From: Pseudomonas koreensis
GTDB taxonomy: Bacteria > Pseudomonadota > Gammaproteobacteria > Pseudomonadales > Pseudomonadaceae
Reading direction: 5' to 3'
DNA length: 64,000 nt
Assembly (NCBI RefSeq): GCF_025447595.1
Contig: NZ_JAOEJU010000001.1
Coordinates: 558,001 to 622,000 of the forward strand
Of this stretch, positions 53,671 through 63,199 are shown piece after piece. How positions within the stretch are numbered: position 1 is the first letter of the stretch; each line of letters starts with the position of its first letter. The translations under genes were made by a program, and so were the position numbers. Below the pieces are notes generated by a model. That model made no database searches. It worked only from the letters and a program-made list of their open reading frames with translations, and was not told where the DNA came from.

Positions 53671-54606
53671 ATGGCCAGCCAAGACATCATTGCCCGCTCG
53701 GCCACCACGACCCCGGCACCCTCGGTGCGCAATCAGGAGGAAGTCGCCAAGCTGATCGACACCACCAAATGCATCGGCTGCAAGGCCTGCCAGGTCGCGT
53801 GCTCGGAATGGAACGAATTGCGCGACGAGGTCGGCCACAACCACGGCACCTATGACAACCCGCAGGACCTGAGCGCCGATTCGTGGACGCTGATGCGCTT
53901 CACCGAGCACGAAACCGACGCCGGCAACCTCGAATGGCTGATCCGCAAGGATGGCTGCATGCACTGCGCCGAGCCCGGTTGCCTGGCGGCGTGCCCGAGC
54001 CCGGGGGCGATCATCAAACACGCCAACGGCATCGTCGATTTTGATCAGGATCACTGCATCGGTTGTGGTTATTGCATCACCGGTTGCCCGTTCAACATTC
54101 CGCGCATTTCGCAGAAGGATCACAAGGCCTACAAATGCACCCTGTGTTCGGACCGGGTGGCGGTGGGGCTGGAGCCGGCCTGTGTGAAAACCTGCCCGAC
54201 CGGGGCCATCGTGTTCGGCACCAAGGACGACATGAAGACCCACGCCGCCGAACGCATTGTCGATCTGAAAAGCCGTGGCTTCGACAACGCCGGTCTCTAC
54301 GACCCTGAAGGCGTCGGCGGCACCCACGTCATGTACGTGCTGCACCACGCGGACACGCCGAAGATCTACGCCGGCCTGCCGGAAAGTCCGGCAATCAGCC
54401 CGCTGGTGGGTCTGTGGAAAGGCATCAGCAAACCGCTTGGCCTGCTGGCCATGGGCGCGGCAGTGTTGGCCGGGTTCTTCCATTACGTGCGGATCGGCCC
54501 GAACCGGGTCGAGGAAGATGAACATCCCGAACCGCCCGACACCTCGGTGCACGTCGTCGATCCGGCGGTGCACACCTTCGACCCACGCGGGGAGGGCCGG
54601 CCATGA
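53671..54606 (+). CDS. fdnH: Formate dehydrogenase iron-sulfur beta subunit
   Basis: 311 residues. Four cysteine clusters for 4Fe-4S centres occur: [45 protein letters not shown], and CTLCSDR with CVKTCP. A single C-terminal membrane helix ([16 protein letters not shown], near residue 260) anchors it toward FdnI. It relays electrons from the Mo-Sec site to cytochrome b. The ATG follows the fdnG stop directly, with no gap. The protein is carried across the membrane with FdnG by the Tat route. Confidence 0.95.
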   Translation: MASQDIIARSATTTPAPSVRNQEEVAKLIDTTKCIGCKACQVACSEWNELRDEVGHNHGTYDNPQDLSADSWTLMRFTEHETDAGNLEWLIRKDGCMHCAEPGCLAACPSPGAIIKHANGIVDFDQDHCIGCGYCITGCPFNIPRISQKDHKAYKCTLCSDRVAVGLEPACVKTCPTGAIVFGTKDDMKTHAAERIVDLKSRGFDNAGLYDPEGVGGTHVMYVLHHADTPKIYAGLPESPAISPLVGLWKGISKPLGLLAMGAAVLAGFFHYVRIGPNRVEEDEHPEPPDTSVHVVDPAVHTFDPRGEGRP

Positions 54607-55256
54607 GCAACAAGACGATCCTGCGCTACACCGCCAATCAGCGCACCAATCACTGGCTGGTGGCGATTCTGTTCTTCATGGCCGGGCTGTCGGGACTGGC
54701 GCTGTTTCATCCGTCGATGTTCTGGCTGACAAACCTGTTTGGTGGCGGGCCGTGGACGCGAATCCTGCACCCGTTCATGGGCGTGCTGATGTTCGTGTTC
54801 TTCGTTGGCCTGGTGTTTCGCTTCTGGCGCTCGAACTTCTTTATCGACAACGACTGGAAATGGCTGCGACGCATCGACCGGGTGCTGGTCAACGACGAGG
54901 AGACCGTGCCGGCGGTGGGCAAATACAACGCCGGGCAAAAGCTGCTGTTCTGGACTTTACTGCTGTGCATGCTCGGATTGCTGTTCACGGGACTGGTGAT
55001 CTGGCGCGCGTATTTCAGTCATTACTTCGGCATCACCACGATCCGCTGGGCCATGTTGCTGCACGCACTGGCGGGGTTTGTGCTGATCCTGAGCATCATC
55101 GTGCACATCTACGCCGGGATCTGGATCAAGGGCTCGGTGGACGCGATGATGCACGGCTGGGTCAGCCGCGCCTGGGCCAGAAAACACCATGCACTCTGGT
55201 ATCGCGAGGTGGAGAGCAAAGATCCGCCAGAGCGACCGGTCACGAAAAAGGGCTGA
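54603..55256 (+). CDS. fdnI: Formate dehydrogenase cytochrome b556 gamma subunit
   Basis: 217 residues with four membrane helices (about residues 17-38, 55-75, 113-135 and 150-175). Conserved histidines in NQRTNHW, HPFMG, LLHALAG and VHIYAGIW can bind two haems b. It passes electrons to quinone. It overlaps fdnH by 4 bases (ATGA). Confidence 0.94.
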   Translation: MSNKTILRYTANQRTNHWLVAILFFMAGLSGLALFHPSMFWLTNLFGGGPWTRILHPFMGVLMFVFFVGLVFRFWRSNFFIDNDWKWLRRIDRVLVNDEETVPAVGKYNAGQKLLFWTLLLCMLGLLFTGLVIWRAYFSHYFGITTIRWAMLLHALAGFVLILSIIVHIYAGIWIKGSVDAMMHGWVSRAWARKHHALWYREVESKDPPERPVTKKG

Positions 55257-55259
55257 GAT

Positions 55260-56186
55260 TTGCCAACCATTCTTGAACCCGGAGAAATCGAAGCGGCGGC
55301 CAGTTCACCGCCGTTTCTGCACCTGCCGCCGCATAACCTGTTCACACTGCGGGCCCAGCGTCTGGAGCATTTGGCCGACGGGCATCCGCTGGCCGATTAC
55401 CTGCATTTGATCGCCGGGTTGTGCCATGTCCAGCAGCAGATTCTCGATGATCCGCCCTCGACCGCGCCGCTTGATGAACAGCGCCTGGAAGTCTGCCGAC
55501 AACACGGCATGCCGCCGTTCGCCGCCGACACCCTGATACGCGAGGACACCTGGCAGCTTTATCTGGAGGCGTTGCTCCAGCGTTATCTCGCTCCCGAGCA
55601 ACCGGCGGTGGTCGAAGCCGTGACCACACTGCGCATCGCCAGCCCCGGCCAGTTGCGGGCCTGGGCCGTGGCGCTGGTCAGCGGCCAGTACTCGCTGGTG
55701 CCGGCGGCGCTGGTGCCGTTTCTCGGGGCGGCGTTGCAAGCGGCGTGGAGTCACTGGCTGCTCAGCGCACCGAGCCTGCAACTGACACCCGGCGACAGTC
55801 TCAGCCAGTGCCCGGCCTGTGGCTCGCCGGCCATGGCCGGGGTGATCCGCCATCGCGGCAAGCACAACGGCCTGCGTTATCTGGCGTGTTCGCTGTGCGC
55901 CTGCGAATGGCATGTGGTGCGGGTCAAGTGCGTGTACTGCGAGCAAAGCAAAGGACTTGAGTATCTGAGCCTTGAGGATGATCGTCATGCCGCCAATCAG
56001 GCGCCGTTGCGAGCGGAGGTCTGCCCGAGCTGTAACAGCTATCTGAAATTGCTTTACCTGGAAAACGATGCGGACGGTGAGGCGTTGTCGGCGGATTTGA
56101 GCAGCCTGCTGCTGGACATGCGACTGGCTCAGGACGGTTATCAGCGTCTGGCGCCAAATCTGCTGCTCGCGCCGGGTGATGAATAA
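55260..56186 (+). CDS. fdhE: Formate dehydrogenase accessory protein FdhE
   Basis: 308 residues. The C-terminal half has the rubredoxin-like cysteine pairs of FdhE: CPACGSPAMAG, CSLCACEWHVVRVKCVYCEQS (in two blocks around residues 210-232) and CPSCNSYLKLLY. FdhE binds the Tat signal region of the alpha subunit and is needed for active formate dehydrogenase. The start is TTG 3 bases after fdnI; no earlier in-frame ATG exists, and the next Met lies far inside the protein. This start may keep its level below that of the enzyme. Confidence 0.92.
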   Translation: MPTILEPGEIEAAASSPPFLHLPPHNLFTLRAQRLEHLADGHPLADYLHLIAGLCHVQQQILDDPPSTAPLDEQRLEVCRQHGMPPFAADTLIREDTWQLYLEALLQRYLAPEQPAVVEAVTTLRIASPGQLRAWAVALVSGQYSLVPAALVPFLGAALQAAWSHWLLSAPSLQLTPGDSLSQCPACGSPAMAGVIRHRGKHNGLRYLACSLCACEWHVVRVKCVYCEQSKGLEYLSLEDDRHAANQAPLRAEVCPSCNSYLKLLYLENDADGEALSADLSSLLLDMRLAQDGYQRLAPNLLLAPGDE

Positions 56187-56244
56187 GTGGGCAGCAGCAG
56201 GTATCGATCCGCACATGTTCGACTTCTGACAGAGGAGTACGCTC

Positions 56245-56508
56245 ATGAACCGCAAACGCAGCCTGATGATGTTAGCCATGCTGTTGATCGCGACGGGTGC
56301 GCAGTTCGCTTCGCCGGTCGTTGACTCGACCGAACGCGGTGAACGTCGCCGTGAAGCCCGGGATGTCCGTCAGGAGGGGCGCTCCGATGCGCGGCAGACC
56401 AAGGATGTGTGCCGACGCGGCAGCGACAAAAGCAACGTCGAGTGCCGCCAGGACAAACGCAGCACCAAACAAGACAATCGACGTACGGCCCGCGACATCA
56501 AATATTGA
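56245..56508 (+). CDS. Small exported, highly basic protein of unknown function
   Basis: 87 residues with AGAGGAG before the ATG. The first 25 form a signal-like hydrophobic segment (MNRKRSLMMLAMLLIATGAQFAS). The rest is almost entirely charged or polar, with 15 arginines, many Asp/Glu and Lys, two cysteines (DVCRRG, VECRQD) and no hydrophobic core, so it is probably disordered or nucleic-acid or anion binding. No family was recognised. It lies between fdhE and selA in the same direction. It may be part of the selenium locus or an insertion. Confidence 0.75.
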   Translation: MNRKRSLMMLAMLLIATGAQFASPVVDSTERGERRREARDVRQEGRSDARQTKDVCRRGSDKSNVECRQDKRSTKQDNRRTARDIKY

Positions 56509-56614
56509 GGGGGTAAACGAACGTCTGCATCAGGGTTTCAGGCCTGTGGTCTACCATCAACGGGCGAGCCTTCGAATCGAGGGCCGGTGACCATCTGTTT
56601 TTCTGGAGTGCCTG

Positions 56615-58021
56615 ATGTCCGTAAGTGTTGCCCGGCAGTTACCCTCCATCGACAGCTTATTGCGTGCCCCGGCCTGCCAGCCGCTCGCCGAACGCTATGG
56701 GCGAGAAGCACTGCTCGCGTGCTTGCGCCAGTTGCTGGAGGAGTTGCGCGCGAACCTGCTGGAAAGACCATTCAGCGCCATTGAAATCAGTCCTGATGTG
56801 CTCGCCGGCCGGGTCAGCGAGCGTTTGGCAATGCAGCAGCGCAGCCACGTGCGCCGGGTGTTCAACCTGACCGGCACCGTGCTGCACACCAATCTCGGTC
56901 GCGCCTTGTTGCCCGATGAAGCCATCGAAGCCGTGCAACTCGCGGCACGTTACCCGCTGAATCTGGAGTTCGACCTGGCCAGCGGCAAACGCGGCGACCG
57001 CGATGACCTGATCCAAGGCTTGATCCGCGAACTGACCGGCGCTGAAGCCGTGACCGTGGTCAATAACAATGCCGCTGCCGTGCTGCTGACCCTCAACAGC
57101 CTCGGTGCGCGCAAGGAAGGGATCATTTCCCGAGGCGAGCTGATCGAAATCGGCGGCGCCTTCCGTATCCCCGACATCATGGCCCGCGCTGGCGTGCGCC
57201 TACATGAAGTCGGCACCACCAACCGCACCCATGCCCGCGATTACGAGGCTGCAATCAGCCCGCGCAGCGGTTTGATCATGCGCGTGCATGCGAGCAACTA
57301 CAGCATCGAAGGATTTACTGCACGTGTGCCGACATCGGAACTGGCCGAACTCGCCCATCGTCATGGCTTGCCGCTGCTCGAAGACCTCGGCAGCGGCAGT
57401 CTGCTCGACCTGACGCGCTGGGGGTTGCCGGCGGAGCCGACGGTGCGTCAGGCGCTGCTCGATGGCGCCGACATCGTCACGTTCAGTGGCGACAAGCTGC
57501 TCGGCGGGCCACAGGCCGGGGTGATTGTCGGGCGCAAGGACTTGATTGCGAAGATCAAGAAGAACCCGCTGAAACGGGCATTGCGGGTCGACAAGTTGAC
57601 GCTGGCCGCGCTGGAAGCGGTGCTTGGCCTGTATCGCGATCCGGACCGGCTGGCCGAACGGTTGCCGAGCCTGCGCCTGCTGACCCGGCCGCAGGCCGAT
57701 ATTCTGGCCCAGGCCGAACGCCTGCAACCGGCCTTGTCCAGGGTGTTGGGCGATGCCTGGGTTGTCAGCGCCGTACCGGCATTGGGCATGATCGGCAGCG
57801 GCAGCCAGCCTGTAGCGCGCCTGCCGAGCGCAGCGCTTTGCCTGCGCCCGCAGGTATCGAAACGCCTGCGTGGACGTTGCCTGCTCAATCTGGAAAGTGC
57901 CTTGCGCGCACTGCCGATTCCGGTGCTTGGGCGCATCGACGATGACGCGCTGTGGCTGGATCTGCGGCAACTCGACGACGAGTCCGCGTGGCTCGCCCAG
58001 CTCGGGCAATTGCAGACATGA
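56615..58021 (+). CDS. selA: L-seryl-tRNA(Sec) selenium transferase
   Basis: 468 residues of a PLP-dependent fold type I enzyme. It converts Ser-tRNA-Sec to selenocysteinyl-tRNA using selenophosphate. The N-terminal helical domain (residues 1-80) binds the t[23 protein letters not shown] and [18 protein letters not shown] lie in the core, and the PLP lysine is in [17 protein letters not shown] (near residue 293). The stop overlaps the selB start by 4 bases, as is usual. It lies 106 bases after the small basic gene. Confidence 0.95.
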   Translation: MSVSVARQLPSIDSLLRAPACQPLAERYGREALLACLRQLLEELRANLLERPFSAIEISPDVLAGRVSERLAMQQRSHVRRVFNLTGTVLHTNLGRALLPDEAIEAVQLAARYPLNLEFDLASGKRGDRDDLIQGLIRELTGAEAVTVVNNNAAAVLLTLNSLGARKEGIISRGELIEIGGAFRIPDIMARAGVRLHEVGTTNRTHARDYEAAISPRSGLIMRVHASNYSIEGFTARVPTSELAELAHRHGLPLLEDLGSGSLLDLTRWGLPAEPTVRQALLDGADIVTFSGDKLLGGPQAGVIVGRKDLIAKIKKNPLKRALRVDKLTLAALEAVLGLYRDPDRLAERLPSLRLLTRPQADILAQAERLQPALSRVLGDAWVVSAVPALGMIGSGSQPVARLPSAALCLRPQVSKRLRGRCLLNLESALRALPIPVLGRIDDDALWLDLRQLDDESAWLAQLGQLQT

Positions 58022-59934
58022 TTGTCGGCACGGCCGGGCACATCGATCACGGCAAGACTTCGCTGCTCCAGGCCCTGACCGGGCAAACCGGCGATCGCCG
58101 TCCGCAGGAGCGCGAACGGGGCATGACCATCGACCTTGGTTATCTATACGCGGAACTGGCGCCCGGTGCGGGGCTTACCGGTTTCATCGACGTACCGGGC
58201 CACGAGAAGTTCACCCACAACATGCTTGCCGGTGCGCATGGCATCGATCTGGTGTTGCTGGTGGTGGCGGCCGATGACGGCGTGATGCCGCAAACCCGCG
58301 AGCATCTGGCGATAGTCGAACTGCTGGGCATCCCACGGGCGCTGGTGGCGATCACCAAATGCGATCGGGTCGAGCCGGGCAGGGTGGAGGAGGTTCACCG
58401 GCAGGTTGAAGTTCTGCTGGCATCGGGACCTTACGCGGGCGCGCCACTGATGGCGGTTTCCAGCGTGACGGGCGAGGGTATCGACGCACTGCGGCAGGCT
58501 TTGCTGCATGCGCAAGGCGAGGTGCAGGCACGCAGTCGCGAAGGCGGTTTTCGCCTGGCGATCGACCGGGCATTCACGGTCGCCGGCGCCGGGCTTGTGG
58601 TGACGGGCACGGCGTTGTCCGGCTCGGTCAGGGTAGGGGACAAGCTGAGCCTGGAACCCTCGGGCAAGTCCGTACGGGTCAGAGGCCTGCATGCGCAAAA
58701 CCAGACGGCCGAGCAGGCGTTCGCCGGCCAGCGCGTGGCGTTGAACATTAGCGCCGAACGCCTGGACCCCAAACAGATCCATCGCGGTCAATGGCTGTTG
58801 GCCGAATGGCTGCACGCACCGACCCAACGACTGGACATCGAATTCCGGCTGTTACCGGGCGAGCGAACGTTCGGACATTTCCAGCCCGTGCATCTGCACT
58901 TGGGGACGCAGGATGTCATCGCCCGCGTCGCCTTGCTGGAAGGCCCCAGCCTGGCACCCGGCGAGCGAATGCTCGCGCAATTGCTGACAAACATGCCGGT
59001 GCATGGCGTCAAGGGCGATTGTCTGATTCTGCGCGATCCCAGTGCCCAACGGACCCTCGGTGGTGGCCGCGTACTCGACCCGTTCGCCCCGGCGCGTCAT
59101 CGCCGCAGCCCGGAGCGGCTGGCGCAGTTGCGGGCGCTGGCCATCAGCTCCGATCTCGAACAGGCCTTGCCGACCTTACTCGAGCACAGTGAAAGCGGCC
59201 TCGATCCGCAGCGTATTGAGCGTCAGTTCAATCGCCTGCGTGAGGACTGGCGACTGCCGGAAAACGTTCGGCTGATCGAAACCCGCCAGGGGCCGGTGCT
59301 GTTCAATGCCCAGCGCTGGGGCATGCTCAAGTTCACGCTGCTGGAGCAATTGGCGCGTTTCCATGAGCTGGAACCCGACCAGATGGGCCCGGATCGTGAC
59401 CGGTTGCGGCGTTTCAGCGGGTTGAGCATCGAGCGCTCGACGTACATCAGTCTGCTGGAAGAACTACGCGGCGCCGGCCAACTCATCGCCAGCGGCCCGT
59501 GGCTGCATTTGCCCGACCATCAGGTGCGCCTGAATGCCGATGACGAAATCCTCTGGCAAGCGCTGCAACCGCTGTTCGAACAGGCGGGGTTCGATCCGCC
59601 GTGGGTGCGCGACGTTGCAAGCGTTGTCGGTCAGGACGACGCTACCGTCAGGCTGCTGTTGCGCAAGTTGGCGCGGCTGGGCGTGATGCATCAGGTGGTG
59701 CGTGACTTGTTTGTCACCGACATCACGCTGCGGCAAATGGCAGCCGTGCTGTTGCGTCTGGCCGAAGAAAATCGGCAGATCGAAGTGACAGCGTTCCGCG
59801 ATGCGCTAGGCTTGGGACGCAAACGCAGTATTCAGTTCCTCGAATACTTCGACCGTCTCGGCCTGACCCGGCGTGTGGGCAACAGCCGACAGATCCGTTT
59901 CGACAATGCGCTGGCCAGTCCCGGCGCAGATTGA
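58018..59934 (+). CDS. selB: Selenocysteine-specific elongation factor SelB
   Basis: 638 residues. The EF-Tu-like GTPase has G1 GHIDHGKT (residues 7-14), G3 DVPGH and G4 TKCD. Beta-barrel domains follow, and then four winged-helix domains (about residues 375-638) that read the SECIS, ending at [14 protein letters not shown]. It brings Sec-tRNA to the UGA of fdnG. ATG 58018 overlaps the selA stop (ATGA); the frame is open upstream inside selA. selC follows 6 bases after the stop. Confidence 0.95.
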   Translation: MIVGTAGHIDHGKTSLLQALTGQTGDRRPQERERGMTIDLGYLYAELAPGAGLTGFIDVPGHEKFTHNMLAGAHGIDLVLLVVAADDGVMPQTREHLAIVELLGIPRALVAITKCDRVEPGRVEEVHRQVEVLLASGPYAGAPLMAVSSVTGEGIDALRQALLHAQGEVQARSREGGFRLAIDRAFTVAGAGLVVTGTALSGSVRVGDKLSLEPSGKSVRVRGLHAQNQTAEQAFAGQRVALNISAERLDPKQIHRGQWLLAEWLHAPTQRLDIEFRLLPGERTFGHFQPVHLHLGTQDVIARVALLEGPSLAPGERMLAQLLTNMPVHGVKGDCLILRDPSAQRTLGGGRVLDPFAPARHRRSPERLAQLRALAISSDLEQALPTLLEHSESGLDPQRIERQFNRLREDWRLPENVRLIETRQGPVLFNAQRWGMLKFTLLEQLARFHELEPDQMGPDRDRLRRFSGLSIERSTYISLLEELRGAGQLIASGPWLHLPDHQVRLNADDEILWQALQPLFEQAGFDPPWVRDVASVVGQDDATVRLLLRKLARLGVMHQVVRDLFVTDITLRQMAAVLLRLAEENRQIEVTAFRDALGLGRKRSIQFLEYFDRLGLTRRVGNSRQIRFDNALASPGAD

Positions 59935-59940
59935 GTTCAA

Positions 59941-60036
59941 GGAAGGCAATCGCGCCCGGTGGCGCGGCCGGGCTTCAAACCCGGTTGGGGACGGCATCCG
60001 TTCCCGGGCAGGTTCGACTCCGGCTGCCTTCCGCCA
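59941..60036 (+). tRNA. selC: tRNA-Sec (anticodon TCA)
   Basis: 96 bases. The 8-bp acceptor stem GGAAGGCA/TGCCTTCC (59941-59948 with 60025-60032) is followed by G and an encoded CCA. A 6-bp D stem CGCGCC/GGCGCG has a 4-base loop. The anticodon arm has loop CTTCAAA with TCA at 59975-59977. A long variable arm follows, then the T loop TTCGACT. The 8-bp acceptor and 6-bp D stem are specific to bacterial tRNA-Sec. The T stem GCAGG/CCGGC has one A-G mismatch in its middle pair. Confidence 0.96.
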
Positions 60037-60075
60037 GTTTTGCTTCGAGCGATGACCCTGCCGGGGATTCGCCCA

Positions 60076-61587
60076 CTAGCTCTGGGTCAGCGGTACGCCG
60101 CAGTTTTTACCTTGGCACGGGGCGTTGGCGATGGCAGGTTGTGCATCCCACCCGATCAAGGCTCCGCCCCGGAAATTCCCCGGGGTATGTTCACAAGTCG
60201 CCAGAACATCACCCCCCGGGGAGGGCTCACCCGGGTTCAACGGATCCCAGTATTGATGATCCCAGTCGGCGCTGTTGTGCGCGGACATTCCTTTGGAAGT
60301 CGGGTGCTGAACGTTGTTCTGGCCGTGTCGGTTATCACGACCGAAGGAGTAGGCCAGTCGCTTGTAAATGACGTTATCCGGTGGCTTCGGGACAACAGAG
60401 GCAGGATCCAGATCCGCGCCATGATGAGGAGCGACCAATCCCACGGGAGGGTAAGGATTCAGTTTACTGTCGAAGTAAAGGTAATCGCAGTCGCCGGTCA
60501 GCAGCCAGCACCTGCGGGGCGCATGATCCGGCTCCTCGACTGTCAACACAAGACCGGTGCCATTGCGGTCGGGGCCGTCGCCCAAGGTGAATCTGGCGTT
60601 CCTTCCCTGGGCTAACGGAATAGAACCTACATCCGCCTTGATGGAATAAGTAAAAAATGTGCCACCGTTTGCCAGAACGTCGTGGGCGAAAGCGATATGT
60701 ACCGGGCCAACAGGCTGATGGGGTGCGATCCACTTGCGTTTCAACGCGGGGTAGGCGCTTTTGATCATGGACGCGTAAGCGCCTCCCCAGTGATCGGCGT
60801 CCCAATGGGACAGCAGGATCGTCGGTTTTTCGCTGAAACAGAACACCAGCGACTTCGGAGTGGTACGCCGGTTTCGGTATACACCGGCGCCAAGATCGTA
60901 ATACAGCGTCGGTACGCCTGGCGCACCATATTTCACCGTCGACAAGAGTGCATTGGCATTGCCCTGGCCTACGTCGTATACCGCCAGCAGATCGGCAGAT
61001 TTCCCCGCCAGTTCGGCTTCCAGATCGGCGGTGGATATCGACGGCAAGTGATCGAGGGAAAAAATGGCAGACAGTGCTTCACCCCTTTGCCTCGACGGCA
61101 TTTTTCCCTGGACAAAAACCGTGAGGGGAGCAGCAAACAGACCTGGATACAGACTGGCTGGCTCGCTATCTCGCTGATGATGGCTGGAGATACAGAGTTC
61201 AAACCACTTGCGCTCCAGTTCACCGGCAGCACTGCGCATCGAGAACGCTTTCTGTGTGTTGAAGGCACTCTCGCCGAAAAAGCCCTGAGTGGCAGGTAAT
61301 TCAAGTTCAAGCCTGTACATCGGCATCGAATCAAAAGGATTGCGCGTGCTCCACAATCCTTTTCGCTTCCAGTCATCCCAGGCTTTTCTGGATCGGGCAC
61401 TGTCGGGATGAAACAAAGGGTCGCTCTGTCCCTGACCGTCCAACCAGGCTTTGTCGACAAGATCGAAGGCCAGCATCACATTCTGTGAATTGGCGCTGGC
61501 TTCTACATGATCGAAGCGGGCGTAAACCTCAAACGGAAAGGATGGTCGAGGATATTCAATACCTTCACGGCGAAAATGAGGGTTCAT
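60076..61587 (-). CDS. ComEC-like metallo-beta-lactamase-fold protein, function unknown
   Basis: 503 residues without signal or membrane helix. Residues 1-195 match no family I know. From about 200 a ComEC-type hydrolase domain begins: DVGQGNA (205-211), zinc motif SHWDADH (260-266), TGDCD (364-368), PHHG (387-390) and GRDNRHG (416-422), so all metal ligands are present. The membrane channel of ComEC is absent. The C-terminal 70 residues are polar and Pro/Gly/Asn-rich. It converges on tRNA-Sec, 40 bases away. GGGAG precedes the ATG. Stand-alone proteins of this fold occur as phosphodiesterases, nucleases and defence effectors; none can be chosen from the sequence. Base use looks less GC-biased than in its neighbours. 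Confidence 0.85.
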   Translation of the reverse strand: MNPHFRREGIEYPRPSFPFEVYARFDHVEASANSQNVMLAFDLVDKAWLDGQGQSDPLFHPDSARSRKAWDDWKRKGLWSTRNPFDSMPMYRLELELPATQGFFGESAFNTQKAFSMRSAAGELERKWFELCISSHHQRDSEPASLYPGLFAAPLTVFVQGKMPSRQRGEALSAIFSLDHLPSISTADLEAELAGKSADLLAVYDVGQGNANALLSTVKYGAPGVPTLYYDLGAGVYRNRRTTPKSLVFCFSEKPTILLSHWDADHWGGAYASMIKSAYPALKRKWIAPHQPVGPVHIAFAHDVLANGGTFFTYSIKADVGSIPLAQGRNARFTLGDGPDRNGTGLVLTVEEPDHAPRRCWLLTGDCDYLYFDSKLNPYPPVGLVAPHHGADLDPASVVPKPPDNVIYKRLAYSFGRDNRHGQNNVQHPTSKGMSAHNSADWDHQYWDPLNPGEPSPGGDVLATCEHTPGNFRGGALIGWDAQPAIANAPCQGKNCGVPLTQS

Positions 61588-61704
61588 TGTTCAGACTCCC
61601 GGCAGATGACTGAAACACCAGGCAGTGACAAGACGACTGTCAGTCATGACAGCGTAGTGTTTTCTCCACAAAACGCTGTATGCCGATGACGCCCTGTTGA
61701 ACGG

Positions 61705-63000
61705 TCAAAACCCCAGCGGGTACTGAATCACCACGTAGATCCGGTCGATGTCATCACCGGCCTGAGCGCTGTTGGCCCGGTGCGAGACGTGGGACAACTG
61801 CACCGAAAGGTCCTTGGCGGCACCGGACTGGACGATGTAACGCAGATCGATATCGCGTTCCCAATGTTTGCCACCGTCGCCTTGTTGCGGCTGATAGTCA
61901 CCGCTGTCGGCATCGAACGGGTTGTAGGCTCCGCCCTTGGGCGCATGAGTGCCATCGATGTGGCTGCCGGCGACGTAGCGAGTCATGAAATTCAGGCCAG
62001 GAATGCCGAACGCGCCCAGATCCAGATCGTAACGCGCTTGCCATGAGCGCTCATGGGCGCCGTTGAAGTCCGCGTATTTGATCGAGTTGGCAAGGTAGAT
62101 CGAATCGCCCCCGACGAAATCGAAAGGTGTGTCGCCATTGATGCGCTGCCAGCCGAGCATCACCGCGTGGGCACCGAAGGTGTATTTGCCCGAGAGGCTG
62201 AACGCCGTGTTATCGATCTCGCCCGCCAGTGCCTGGCCGGTATCGCGGGTGTGATAGACATTGGCGTCGAGGAACAGTCCGGACTGCTTGAAGTGCAGGT
62301 TCGCATAGTACTGGCGCCAGGTGTCGCTCAGGTCGGAGGCGTAGAGTGCGCCACCCACGGGACGGTCACTGAACAGATCGGTACCGATGAAACTGATGTT
62401 TTCACCTTCGGTGCTGGCGCCGTAACCCTGAAAGTCGCCTTTGCCGGATGAGCTGTCCTGATTCTTGAACGCGGTGAAACGCCCGGCCACCAGGCGCGCG
62501 TTGTCGATTTCATGGCTGTCGAGCAGAAAACCGGTGGCGTATTCGGGTTGCAGGCGCTTGTCGGAGGTATCGAACACCGGGGTTTCCACGGTCATTTCAC
62601 CGAAGGCGACGGTGGTTTTCGACGTCTTGAGTTTCAGCGCTGCGCCGGCGCTGGAGTAGTTGCTCTCGCTGCGACCATCGCTGTCTACCGGCAGCAGCCC
62701 CGTGCCGGAATGGCCCTTGCCGCCGTCGAGTTTCAGGCCATAAAACGCGTGGGCATCAAGCCCGAATCCAACTGTTCCCTCCGTGAAACCGGATGCGAAA
62801 GTACCGATAAACCCTTGAGCCCACTCCTGTTTGTAGTTCTTTCCCGCAGGTGATGGCGAGCGATAGTCGTTGCTCAGGTAGAAGTTGCGGCTGAGCACTT
62901 CGCCTTTGGCGTCATCGAGAAAACCACTGGCGAGAGCCGCGTCGGCCATGCCGCACAGCAATAAAGCCAGCGTAAATCGCGGCTGCGGAAAACCTTTCAT
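61705..63000 (-). CDS. OprD-family outer-membrane porin
   Basis: 431 residues with a Sec signal ending near ALASG (residue 25) and a beta-barrel of about 18 strands. Signatures include AKGEVLSRNFYLSNDYRSP at the N-terminus, QEWAQGFIGTFASGFTEGTVGFGLDAHAF (about residues 58-86), TDLFSDRP and the C-terminal strand YVVIQYPLGF. OprD proteins take up basic amino acids (OprD subgroup) or aromatic and organic acids (OpdK subgroup). The subgroup was not determined. It lies 117 bases upstream of the metallo-beta-lactamase-fold gene on the same strand. Confidence 0.92.
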   Translation of the reverse strand: MKGFPQPRFTLALLLCGMADAALASGFLDDAKGEVLSRNFYLSNDYRSPSPAGKNYKQEWAQGFIGTFASGFTEGTVGFGLDAHAFYGLKLDGGKGHSGTGLLPVDSDGRSESNYSSAGAALKLKTSKTTVAFGEMTVETPVFDTSDKRLQPEYATGFLLDSHEIDNARLVAGRFTAFKNQDSSSGKGDFQGYGASTEGENISFIGTDLFSDRPVGGALYASDLSDTWRQYYANLHFKQSGLFLDANVYHTRDTGQALAGEIDNTAFSLSGKYTFGAHAVMLGWQRINGDTPFDFVGGDSIYLANSIKYADFNGAHERSWQARYDLDLGAFGIPGLNFMTRYVAGSHIDGTHAPKGGAYNPFDADSGDYQPQQGDGGKHWERDIDLRYIVQSGAAKDLSVQLSHVSHRANSAQAGDDIDRIYVVIQYPLGF

Positions 63001-63199
63001 GTGTCATGGACCGGCTATGGCGAAAAGTAGCCGGATGTTGGCGCAGATTGATCCCTTCACGATTGAGCTGATGTGCTGAGTTGCCCGTTCCGAACGACCT
63101 CTGAAAGTCATGCTACGGCACAGGTTGAATCGGGGGAGTTGATCTAGATTGTAGGAGCAGCGTTCAGATCATTTCCCGCTCAGGGGTGACAACCACATC

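Noticed and set aside
61638..61653. CTGTCA/TGACAG hairpin between oprD and the metallo-beta-lactamase-fold gene as a terminator
   Set aside because: The stem is only 6 bp and no T tract follows on the minus strand.
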